Shown: piece by piece, positions 54,855 through 62,687 of the stretch
Position numbering within the stretch: the first letter of the stretch is position 1
Layout of the letters: each line of letters starts with the position of its first letter
From: Kribbella voronezhensis
Lineage (GTDB): Bacteria > Actinomycetota > Actinomycetes > Propionibacteriales > Kribbellaceae
Reading direction: 5' to 3'
Assembly: GCF_004365175.1 (NCBI RefSeq)
Contig: NZ_SOCE01000001.1
Coordinates: 3,045,403-3,109,402, forward strand
Length of the DNA: 64,000 nucleotides
The notes under the pieces: generated by a model
What the model was told of the DNA's origin: nothing
What the model saw: the letters and a program-made list of their open reading frames with translations, nothing else
Database searches by the model: none
Translations under genes and position numbers: made by a program

Positions 54855-55066
54855 CGTGCGGTGGTCCCGTCTGTGCGGCTGTAGCGGCTGAAGAGCAACG
54901 TCCCCGCCATCCTCGTGATGCCCTGCCCCCGTCACATCCGGAACGACCCCCAGCACGGCCCGGTGTCCGCCTCCGTCCACCCCTGACCGCCACGGTGCCG
55001 CGACCCTGGAATCCCGTGCGGCTAAAGGAGGTGCGGAGGTGATCGCCGCGGTCTACCGTCGGCTGC

Positions 55067-56056
55067 ATGGTGACATTCCAGGGGTGGCCGGCCGGGGTCG
55101 AGGCCCGCCCGATCGACAAGGCGGACACGCCGGCCTGGGCGGAGCTGCTGGCGGCGAAGGAGAAGGTCGACGCCGAAGGCGAGAACTACGACGCCGCCGA
55201 CCTGCTCGAGGAGCTCGAAGACCCCAGCCTGGACCTGGGACGCGACACGATCGGGCTGTGGGCGGACGAGGTGCTGGTCGGCTACGGGAAGGTGCACGCG
55301 CCGGACCAGGTCGTCGACATCCACCGGATCCGGACCGAGGGGACCGTGCATCCCGAGTGGCGCGGCCGTGGCCTGGGGGCCGCGATCCTTGCCTGGCTGG
55401 AGCGCAGAGCAACCGAACTCCACTCCGCTCGGCAGCCGGGCACCGCCGGTGAGCTCAACACCCAGGCGATCTCCACGAACACCGGCGCCCACGAGCTGTT
55501 CACCAGCCGCGGCTTCGAGCCCTGCCGCTACTTCTTCCACATGCACCGCTCGTTCGACCTGCCGATCCCGGCGGTCCCGCTACCGGACGGACTCCGCCGG
55601 CTCACCTTCGAGCCGTCGTACGACGAAGCCTTGCGGCTGACCCACAACGAGGTGTTCCTGGACCACTGGGGCTCGACGCCGAGGAGTCCGGAGTCCTGGC
55701 GCACGTGGTGCACCGGCACCCGGGCTCTCCGTCCGAACCTGTCGTTCCTGATCCTCGACGGCGATCAAATCGTGAGCTACGCGCTCAGCTACGAGTACGA
55801 GGCCGACACGGTGGCCACTGGGATCCGCGAGATCTACATCGGTCAGGTCGGCACTCGTCGAACCCATCGCGGCCGCGGGCTGGCTCGGGTCGCGCTGGCC
55901 CGGGTGATGACCGAGGCCGCGGAAGCGGGGTACGGACGCGCGTCTCTCGGTGTCGACGCCGAGAATCCGACCGGCGCCCTCGGCCTGTACGAGAACCTCG
56001 GCTTCACCACCAGCGCGAAGATCGTCAGCTACCGGCTGGCGCTGACCGAGCGCTGA
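55067..56056 (+). CDS. Tandem GNAT acetyltransferase
   Basis: 329 residues with two GNAT domains. The first has VHPEWRGRGLGAAILAW and the second RRTHRGRGLARVALARVMTEA, each the acetyl-CoA-binding RGxG motif; the C-terminal domain is better preserved (NPTGALGLYENLGF). The layout resembles mycothiol synthase MshD, but the overall sequence does not let me assign that reaction. It is convergent with an MFS gene, with a terminator between. Confidence 0.85.
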   Translation: MVTFQGWPAGVEARPIDKADTPAWAELLAAKEKVDAEGENYDAADLLEELEDPSLDLGRDTIGLWADEVLVGYGKVHAPDQVVDIHRIRTEGTVHPEWRGRGLGAAILAWLERRATELHSARQPGTAGELNTQAISTNTGAHELFTSRGFEPCRYFFHMHRSFDLPIPAVPLPDGLRRLTFEPSYDEALRLTHNEVFLDHWGSTPRSPESWRTWCTGTRALRPNLSFLILDGDQIVSYALSYEYEADTVATGIREIYIGQVGTRRTHRGRGLARVALARVMTEAAEAGYGRASLGVDAENPTGALGLYENLGFTTSAKIVSYRLALTER

Positions 56057-56057
56057 C

Positions 56058-56099
56058 GTCCGAAGAACCGGAGTACGACGTAGCTCCGGTTCTTCGGAC
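56058..56099. terminator. Bidirectional terminator
   Basis: Perfect 16-base arms (56058-56073, 56084-56099) with a ten-base loop, between the convergent GNAT and MFS genes. Confidence 0.9.
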
Positions 56100-56105
56100 C
56101 TTGGC

Positions 56106-57629
56106 TCAGATGTGCGAGTCCACGACCGCGGGCTCTACCGCGGCCGGCTCGGTGGCGACATCAGCGGCCGGCGCCTGGTTGCGCCGGATCCACGGACGGA
56201 CGCCGAGGACGATCACCGTGAGCGTCAGGGCGGCGTACACCATCGAACCGATGAAGGCGGCGTGCACGCCGTCGGTCAGGATCTCCCGGGCCCGTTCGGC
56301 CGGGTTGGCGGATCCGCCGTCCGCGATGGACGCGCGGCTCGCCGTACCGAAGATCGTCACCAGGATGCCGAGGCCGAGTGCGCCACCGACCTGCTGGAGA
56401 ACGTTCAGCAGACCCGAGGCCGCGCCGGCGTTCTCCGGCTGGACGCCGGCCAGCGCGCGGCCGGTCAGCGGGATGAAGATCATTCCGGCGCCCAGACCGA
56501 ACAGCACCAGCGGACCGACCACCCCGGTGAGGTAGTGGCTGTCGATGGTCAACCGGGTCAGCCAGACCATGCCGGCCGTCACCGAGACGGCACCGGTGAT
56601 CATCAACTTGCCGCCGTCGACCCGGCCGAGCAGGCGCGGGACGATCCGCGACGAGGTGAACAGCAACCCGGTCAGCGGCAGGAAGGCCAGGCCGGCCTGC
56701 AGCGGGCTCAGGCCGAGAACGCCCTGCAGGTACTGGGTGAGGAAGAAGAACATCCCGAACATCGTGCCGACCAGCAGCAGCATGGTCAGGTACGCCGCCA
56801 CGCGGTCACGGTCACGGAAGAGCCGCAGCGGCACGATCGGGTGGGTGGCGCGTCGCTCGATCAGGACGAAGGCGGCCAGCAGCACCAGGCCGGCGCCGAA
56901 CGCCACCAGTACCTCGGCCGAACCCCAGCCGGCCTCGGCGACCCGGATGAAGCCGTAGACGAGCGAGGTGATGCCGAGCGTCGAGGTCAGTGCGCCCGCG
57001 ACGTCGAACTTGCCGGTCTCCGGCGGGGTCTCGGCCAGCACCTGCCGGGCGGCGATGACCAGGCCGATACCGATCGGGACGTTGATGAACAGGCCCCAGC
57101 GCCAGGAGACCCAGTCGGTCAGCATGCCGCCGACGACCAGGCCGACGCTCGCGCCACCGGAGGAGACCAGGCTGTAGAGACCGAGCGCCTTCAACCGCTC
57201 CGGGCCTTCGCGGAAGGTCAGCATCAGCAAGGTCAGTGCGGCCGGAGCCGCGATCGCTCCGCCGATGCCCTGTAGGACCCGGGCGGCGAGCAGTAGCTCG
57301 GCGCTCGGGGCGAGGCCACCGAGCAGCGAGGCGCCGGTGAAGACGGTGACACCGGTGATGAAGACCCGGCGGCGGCCGAGCAGATCGCCTGCGCGGGCGC
57401 CGAGCAGCAGCAAACCACCGAAGGCGAGGGCGTAGGCGTTCTGCACCCAGGAGAGGTTGGACGGGCTGAAGTCGAGGGCGTGCTGGATCTTGGGCATCGC
57501 GATGTTCACCACGGTGCCGTCCAGGATCACCATCAACTGGGTGACCAGGATGACTGCGAGAACTACCGACGGCCGCCGCGCGGGCGTGCCGGTAGAGGCG
57601 CCGCTCGGCGCCGCGGATGTTGCCGACAT
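56106..57629 (-). CDS. MFS drug exporter, DHA2 (EmrB/QacA) family
   Basis: 507 residues, 14 predicted helices. Motif A is LGARAGDLLGRRRVFI, and motif C is GGAIAAPAALTLL with the surrounding ARVLQGIGG. The first helix motif LDGTVVNIAMP is typical of DHA2. It is a proton-driven efflux pump for hydrophobic or cationic compounds. It is divergent from a TetR gene with operator-like palindromes between them, so drug-induced derepression is expected. Confidence 0.93.
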   Translation of the reverse strand: MSATSAAPSGASTGTPARRPSVVLAVILVTQLMVILDGTVVNIAMPKIQHALDFSPSNLSWVQNAYALAFGGLLLLGARAGDLLGRRRVFITGVTVFTGASLLGGLAPSAELLLAARVLQGIGGAIAAPAALTLLMLTFREGPERLKALGLYSLVSSGGASVGLVVGGMLTDWVSWRWGLFINVPIGIGLVIAARQVLAETPPETGKFDVAGALTSTLGITSLVYGFIRVAEAGWGSAEVLVAFGAGLVLLAAFVLIERRATHPIVPLRLFRDRDRVAAYLTMLLLVGTMFGMFFFLTQYLQGVLGLSPLQAGLAFLPLTGLLFTSSRIVPRLLGRVDGGKLMITGAVSVTAGMVWLTRLTIDSHYLTGVVGPLVLFGLGAGMIFIPLTGRALAGVQPENAGAASGLLNVLQQVGGALGLGILVTIFGTASRASIADGGSANPAERAREILTDGVHAAFIGSMVYAALTLTVIVLGVRPWIRRNQAPAADVATEPAAVEPAVVDSHI

Positions 57630-57681
57630 AGGGTGACTTGCTCCTTACCCCGAAGGGGCTAGAGTGGAAAACAGCAGAAGT

Positions 57682-57719
57682 GGAGCGCTCCTCCGGATAC
57701 GATACGGAGGACACCTCCG
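57682..57719. promoter_or_regulatory. Palindromes in the MFS/TetR intergenic region
   Basis: GGAGCGCTCC (57682-57691) is a perfect 10-bp palindrome that equals the core of a CebR box. CGGAGG-aca-CCTCCG (57705-57719) is a second perfect dyad. They are probably TetR operators for the flanking divergent genes. Confidence 0.55.
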
Positions 57720-57793
57720 CTTTTTCAAGTGATTTAACGGAGTGACTTTCCGAGCGCGCCCCGCGGGCGCCCGAGCACGGCGAGGAGGCCGGC

Positions 57794-58489
57794 ATGAACA
57801 CCAGGTCGTCGGCTGCTGCGACATCAACGGCACCGTCGGCGGACCCGGCAACGTCCGCTGCTGCGGCACCGTCGGCGGAGCCGGCAGCGAGTGCCGCCGG
57901 TGGCCGGGGCGACGTGAAGTCGTGGCCGTGCACGCGGCCGTCGCGAGCCGATGCCGCGCGTAACTACGACCTGCTGGTGACGGCCGCGCGGAACGCGTTC
58001 GCCGACCATGGGACCGACACGTCGCTGGAGGAGATCGCCCGGCGGGCCGGGGTCGGGATCGGGACGCTGTATCGGCGGTTCCCGAGCCGGACCGCCCTGC
58101 TGGAGGCGGTCTACGTCGACGAGATCCAGTCGGTCTGCGACCGGGCCTACGGGTTCGCCGACGAGCTCGGGCCGTTCGACGCGCTGGCGGCCTGGCTGCG
58201 GAGCTTCGTCGGCTACAGCGTCTCGAAGAAGAGCCTGGCCGGTGAGCTGACCGTTGCTCTAGGCAAGAATTCCGAGTTCTTCACCGCCTGCAAGATGAAC
58301 GTGCGCCAGGCCGGTGACCTGTTGCTGAACCGGGCCAAGGAAGCCGGCACGGTGCGGCCCGAGCTGGAGCTGATGGACATCCTCCGGCTGGTCGGTGGCA
58401 TCACCATGGGCCGCGAGATGGAGCCCGACCAGGCCAACCGGCTGCTCGACATCGTCCTGGCCGGGCTCAGGTCCGTCCCCGAGAGCTGA
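57794..58489 (+). CDS. TetR-family transcriptional regulator
   Basis: 231 residues from ATG 57794, with GAGGAGG five bases upstream. An unusual Ala/Ser/Pro-rich N-terminal extension of about 40 residues precedes the helix-turn-helix (TSLEEIARRAGVGIGTLYRRFPSRTALLEAVY). The C-terminal ligand domain resembles that of repressors of DHA2 exporters. It is expected to repress the divergent MFS gene and itself. Confidence 0.92.
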   Translation: MNTRSSAAATSTAPSADPATSAAAAPSAEPAASAAGGRGDVKSWPCTRPSRADAARNYDLLVTAARNAFADHGTDTSLEEIARRAGVGIGTLYRRFPSRTALLEAVYVDEIQSVCDRAYGFADELGPFDALAAWLRSFVGYSVSKKSLAGELTVALGKNSEFFTACKMNVRQAGDLLLNRAKEAGTVRPELELMDILRLVGGITMGREMEPDQANRLLDIVLAGLRSVPES

Positions 58490-58502
58490 ATCGGCCGGCC
58501 CG

Positions 58503-59765
58503 TCAGCGGCTCACCGGGCGGCGGGTTTGCAGGTGGGCGCGGTCGGCGGCACTCAGCCCCGCGGCCCAGCCGGCACCGTTGGAGACCCTGGTCCGCCGAA
58601 GCGTCGTCTCGGGGAACAGCTTGACGAACAGTGCGTCCACCTGCTCCTCCCGTTTGCTCAGCACCGGTAGCAGCCGGCCGGCGTCCGCCTCCGGCACTGC
58701 GGCCCGCGTGGCCTCCGTGGTCGCTTGCAGTCGCTCGCCGATCCGTTGTGCGTAGGCCATCAGGAACGACTGGCGGAACGACCTCGTCCGGGACTCGCCG
58801 CGACGGCCGAAGTGCTTCCCGGCCGCGAGCATCGCCCTGTTCGCCTGGACCAGCAGCGACGTACTCAGCAGCTCGGTCAGCTGTAGGTCGAGCTCGGCGC
58901 CCACGATCGTCACCACCGCGAGCTGCTCCATCGACACCGTGCGGCAACTGTTCGCCGAGGCGACCGCCGCGACCAGCTGCGCCTTGGCCGACACGTACGG
59001 CGTTTCGACCCAGATCCGGCGCGCTCCGGAGTCGTCGTCGAGCACGTGCTCGGGATCGGCGTCCACCAGCGCCCGATCGAGGGAGAACTTCGCCATCAGC
59101 TCCTGGGCCTTCGCCGACAGTGCCTCGGCCTCGTCGGGAAAGTCGGTCGCCTCTGCCTTCGCCAGCAGCCCACGGATCCTGGCCAGCATCTTGCCGCTCG
59201 CGACCGGCGCGGCAGGGCCCCTGCGAACGGGGGCGGCCGCACCCGGTAGCGGAAACAGCCGGGCGATCCCGGGCAGGGTCTGCAGGAACCCGGTCAGCAC
59301 CAGGGCATGATGCAGCGCCAGATAGCGGCCGAGTCGCCGGTCCGCGGCCCACGAGGTCAGCCCGAACTCGGCGTACGGCGGCTCGATGCCCAGCTCGGTC
59401 AACTGGTCCAGCCAGCGTGGATCGATGGCGGCCGCCGGATAGGACCGGTGCTCCGACGAGATCACCGCGAGCAGCAGGGACTCGATCATCGGCTCGAGCT
59501 TGCACCGGCCGTGCTGGACGACATCTCCCGGCGACCAGCCTCGCGACCAGGCGGCGCGGACCGATCCTTCGAGCGTCACCTGGACACAACGATCCACCTG
59601 CGCCTGGTCGCGCTCGTCGTACTGGCCGAGCTGGGCCAGGTACTGATCGGCCAGTCGCTCGTCCAGGGCGATCGCGGTCGCCGCCATCGGCAGCATCCGC
59701 AGGATTTCGTCGTCGGTCACGCACCGAAGTCTCGCATCCGCGGCCAACCCGGCGCTCGGGCTCAT
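58503..59765 (-). CDS. DUF2786 domain protein
   Basis: 420 residues. The DUF2786 segment ASGKMLARIRGLLAKAEATDFPDEAEALSAKAQELMAKFSLD is clear (about 190-230), followed by a conserved C-terminal region with WVETPYVSAKAQLVAAVASANSCRTV. The function of this family is unknown; related phage and mobile-element proteins exist. ATG 59765 lies two bases after the sigma-factor stop, which supports this start and co-transcription; GTG 59720 is an alternative. Confidence 0.75.
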   Translation of the reverse strand: MSPSAGLAADARLRCVTDDEILRMLPMAATAIALDERLADQYLAQLGQYDERDQAQVDRCVQVTLEGSVRAAWSRGWSPGDVVQHGRCKLEPMIESLLLAVISSEHRSYPAAAIDPRWLDQLTELGIEPPYAEFGLTSWAADRRLGRYLALHHALVLTGFLQTLPGIARLFPLPGAAAPVRRGPAAPVASGKMLARIRGLLAKAEATDFPDEAEALSAKAQELMAKFSLDRALVDADPEHVLDDDSGARRIWVETPYVSAKAQLVAAVASANSCRTVSMEQLAVVTIVGAELDLQLTELLSTSLLVQANRAMLAAGKHFGRRGESRTRSFRQSFLMAYAQRIGERLQATTEATRAAVPEADAGRLLPVLSKREEQVDALFVKLFPETTLRRTRVSNGAGWAAGLSAADRAHLQTRRPVSR

Positions 59766-59767
59766 GC

Positions 59768-60721
59768 TCAGCTTGTGGACAACCGGCTCACCGGCAATCC
59801 GAAGGACGGGAACAAGTCGGGCCGATGGAAGGAGAAGACGGACGACACCCCCGCCTTGGTGAGAGTCAGCACCGACAGCGAGTGCGCATGGAACGCGTCG
59901 TCGCGACCGCGCACGTACCAGGCGAACGCCGGCTGCCCGTTCGCCGAGGTCTCCACCAGGATCCGCCGGCCCTCCCCCTTGACGACCTTTGCCTCGAGCA
60001 ACCGTAGTACGTCCGCCCGTCCGTTGAACCAGGTGGGGATGGGCGGCATCTCCCAGCGGGTGTCCTGAGTCAGCAGGCCTTCCAGAGCGGCCAGATCGGC
60101 CTCCGCGAACGCCTTTGCGTACTGGTCGAGCAGCGCACGGCGTACGGGCTCTTCCGGTTCGCTGAACTCGTCCTCGGCCGGGGCGAGCCGGGCGATCTCG
60201 GCACGAGCGCGCTGCAACGAACTGTTCACCGCAGCGGTCGACGTCTCCAGGAACTCGGCCACTTCACCAGCAGGCCAGGCCAGCACCTCCCGCAGTACCA
60301 GTACTGCGCGCTGCCGCGGCGGCAAGTGCTGCAGCGCGGCAACCATCGCCAGCCGAAGGCTCTGCCGGTTACCGACGACCGCGGCCGGATCGGCGTTGAG
60401 CATCCGGTCGGGGAATGGCTCCAGCCAGCTGACCTCGAGTGCCGCGCCCCCTATGTCGTCCGGGTCGGTACCAGGGGCTCCCAGTGCGGACGGGACCATC
60501 CGGCGACTGCTGTGCTGCAAGGCGTTCAAGCAGACGCGGGTGGCGATCCGGTAGAGCCACGTCTTGATCGACGAACGCCCCTCGAAGTCCGCGAAGCCCC
60601 GCCACGCACGCAGGTAGGTCTCCTGTACGGCGTCCTCGGCATCGTGCAGCGACCCGAGCATCCGGTAGCAGTGCGCGACCAGCTCACCGCGGTACTGCGC
60701 GAACTCCTCCTCCAGGTTCAT
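59768..60721 (-). CDS. ECF sigma factor with C-terminal SnoaL-like domain (SigG/SigJ type)
   Basis: 317 residues from ATG 60721, with AGGAGG upstream and an ATGA overlap with the MFS stop. Region 2 is HCYRMLGSLHDAEDAVQETYLRAWRGF, and region 4 contains LPPRQRAVLVLREVLAWPAGEVAEFLETSTAAVNSSLQRAR. The last 120 residues form a SnoaL/NTF2-like domain, which in this ECF group replaces a separate anti-sigma factor. It directs RNA polymerase to a small stress regulon; the signal is unknown. Confidence 0.9.
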   Translation of the reverse strand: MNLEEEFAQYRGELVAHCYRMLGSLHDAEDAVQETYLRAWRGFADFEGRSSIKTWLYRIATRVCLNALQHSSRRMVPSALGAPGTDPDDIGGAALEVSWLEPFPDRMLNADPAAVVGNRQSLRLAMVAALQHLPPRQRAVLVLREVLAWPAGEVAEFLETSTAAVNSSLQRARAEIARLAPAEDEFSEPEEPVRRALLDQYAKAFAEADLAALEGLLTQDTRWEMPPIPTWFNGRADVLRLLEAKVVKGEGRRILVETSANGQPAFAWYVRGRDDAFHAHSLSVLTLTKAGVSSVFSFHRPDLFPSFGLPVSRLSTS

Positions 60722-62151
60722 CCCACCTCCTGAACCAAACTGTCGACCACAGCAGGAGCAGGAACGAACGGAGGTTCCGTACGCCGACGCGCGATCCCCG
60801 CTCCGGCAGCAGCTCCGGCCAACGACAGGACGCCGCAGACCACCATCGCCCGGGTGAAGCCCGCACTGAACAACGCCGCCGAGCCGTAGCCGCCGTTTGT
60901 CGCGAACACAGCAGCCAGTATGGCGACACCGACAGCGCCACCGAGCTGCCGCATCATGCCGTAGATCCCGGAGGCGATCCCCACCGACTCGCGCGGCAGC
61001 GACCCGGTGCCTGCACTCTGCGCGGCCGGCATCGCCATGGAGACGCCGCACCCCGCGACGACCATCGGAGCCACCAGCGCGCCGTAGTGCACGCCCGGAT
61101 CCGCGACCAGGCCGATCCAGGCCATGCCGATCGCGTTGAGCAGCAGGCCGGTCACCACCAGCGGGCGCTCACCGATGCGGTCGACCAGTCGTCCGGCGAT
61201 CGGTGCGACCACGAAGAGCGTCGCAGTCCAGGGCAGTAGCTGCAGACCGGCCTTGAGCGGTCCGGAAGCCAGCACAGCCTGCATGAACTGCGCGACGAAG
61301 AAGACCGCACTGAACAGGGCTGCCGACAGGAAGAAGCCTGCCGCGTTGCCCGCGGAGAACGCCCGGTTGCGGAAGAAGCTCAGCGGCACCATGGGCTGCT
61401 CCGCACGCTTCTCCCACGCGAGGAAGCCGCACAGCAACAAGGCTCCCACCACGAACGAGCCGACCACCTCAAGGCTCGACCAGCCGGCTGCCGCTCCACG
61501 CACGACACCCCAGACGAGGCCTAGTACCGCCAGCGTGATCAGGGTCGCGCCGCGCGGGTCCAGTCGACGTGCGGCGCCTCTGCTCTCCGGGATCCGCCGC
61601 AGTACCAAGGGAATCGCCAGCAGGCCGACCGGGACGTTGATCCAGAAGATCCACTGCCAGGCAAGGCCTTCCGTGACAGCGCCACCGATCATCGGGCCGC
61701 CGAGAACCGCCAGGCCCGTGATGCCACTGAAGATGCCGATCGCCCAGCCGCGGCGTTCGGGTGGGAAGGCGGCGCCGAGCAGTCCCATCGCCAATGGCAT
61801 CACCACTGCAGCACCGGCACCCTGGAGTGCGCGGGCAGCGATCAGCAGTGGCACCGAGGTCGCCAGTGCGCAGCCGACCGACGCCAGCGTGAACAGTGCG
61901 AGACCGGCCGCGAAGGTGCTTCTCCGACCCAGTCTGTCGCCGAGTGCGGCGGCGGTCATCAGCAACATGGCGAAGCTCAGGCTGTAGGCGTTCACCGTCC
62001 ATTCCAGTTGTTCCATCGTCGCGCCCAGGTCCTGCCGGATCGTGGTCAGCGCCGCTGCCACCACCAGGACGTCGAGCGCGACCATCACCGAGCCGATCGA
62101 GGTCAGCGCCAGCACCCAGCGCTGTTCGACCGTGGTTCGTTCCTTGCTCAC
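60718..62151 (-). CDS. MFS drug exporter, DHA2 family (second copy type)
   Basis: 477 residues, 14 predicted helices. Motif A is LGDRLGRRSTFA and motif C is GAGAAVVMPLAMGLLGA. It is distantly related to the other DHA2 exporter in this window. It is the first gene of an operon with the ECF sigma factor (four-base overlap) and DUF2786 gene, so the pump may be part of the regulon of its own sigma factor. Confidence 0.93.
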   Translation of the reverse strand: MSKERTTVEQRWVLALTSIGSVMVALDVLVVAAALTTIRQDLGATMEQLEWTVNAYSLSFAMLLMTAAALGDRLGRRSTFAAGLALFTLASVGCALATSVPLLIAARALQGAGAAVVMPLAMGLLGAAFPPERRGWAIGIFSGITGLAVLGGPMIGGAVTEGLAWQWIFWINVPVGLLAIPLVLRRIPESRGAARRLDPRGATLITLAVLGLVWGVVRGAAAGWSSLEVVGSFVVGALLLCGFLAWEKRAEQPMVPLSFFRNRAFSAGNAAGFFLSAALFSAVFFVAQFMQAVLASGPLKAGLQLLPWTATLFVVAPIAGRLVDRIGERPLVVTGLLLNAIGMAWIGLVADPGVHYGALVAPMVVAGCGVSMAMPAAQSAGTGSLPRESVGIASGIYGMMRQLGGAVGVAILAAVFATNGGYGSAALFSAGFTRAMVVCGVLSLAGAAAGAGIARRRTEPPFVPAPAVVDSLVQEVG

Positions 62152-62200
62152 AGCTCCTCCAGAAACTCGCAGTCACTGGTACAGACAAGTGCGAGCGGCC

Positions 62201-62224
62201 GGAATCATCGCTGCGATGAGTTCC
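62201..62224. promoter_or_regulatory. Dyad in the MFS/small-protein divergent promoter
   Basis: GGAATCATCGC and GCGATGAGTTCC are inverted repeats with one inserted base around a central T. An outer pair, TCACTGGT (62173-62180) and ACCAGTGA (62244-62251), frames it. It is a possible regulator site for both directions. Confidence 0.45.
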
Positions 62225-62278
62225 GCTCTCCGACGCGGTCTGAACCAGTGAGAGCAACCGCTATCGACGGAGGATGAG

Positions 62279-62566
62279 ATGAGTACTTCGGTGATTCGTT
62301 ACCGGACCAAGCCCGAGGCGGCCGATGAGAACCAGCGGCTGATCGAGATGGTCTTCGCGGAGCTGGCGGTCAAGGCTCCGGCCGGGCTGCGCTACAGCAG
62401 CTACCGGCTGGACGACGGCGTGAGTTTCCTGCACATCGCCGACGGCGACGGGCTGCAGGACCTGCCGGCCTTCCAGGAATTCCAGCGCGGCCTCGCCGAC
62501 CGCCTGGTCGAGGGGCCCACCCGAACGCAGGCGACGCAGGTCGGCGGCTATGTCACACAGAGTTAA
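62279..62566 (+). CDS. Small dimeric alpha/beta-barrel protein (ABM-like)
   Basis: 95 residues, ATG preceded by GGAGG. The strand-helix pattern (SVIRYRTKPEAADENQRLIEMVFAEL, then LRYSSYRLDDGVSFLHIADGDG, FQEFQRGLADRL) fits the antibiotic-biosynthesis-monooxygenase-like ferredoxin fold. It has no obvious catalytic residue. It is divergent from the MFS/ECF operon and may share its regulation. Confidence 0.65.
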   Translation: MSTSVIRYRTKPEAADENQRLIEMVFAELAVKAPAGLRYSSYRLDDGVSFLHIADGDGLQDLPAFQEFQRGLADRLVEGPTRTQATQVGGYVTQS

Positions 62567-62687
62567 CGATCCGGAGGTTTGAGGCTGCTTTAGGGGGCCG
62601 GAGCAACTATCTCCCCAAGAAAGCTACCGCTGGGGTCGGACCAGATCTACGGTGAAAAAGCTGGACCAACCAGGGGGAGGACCACTC

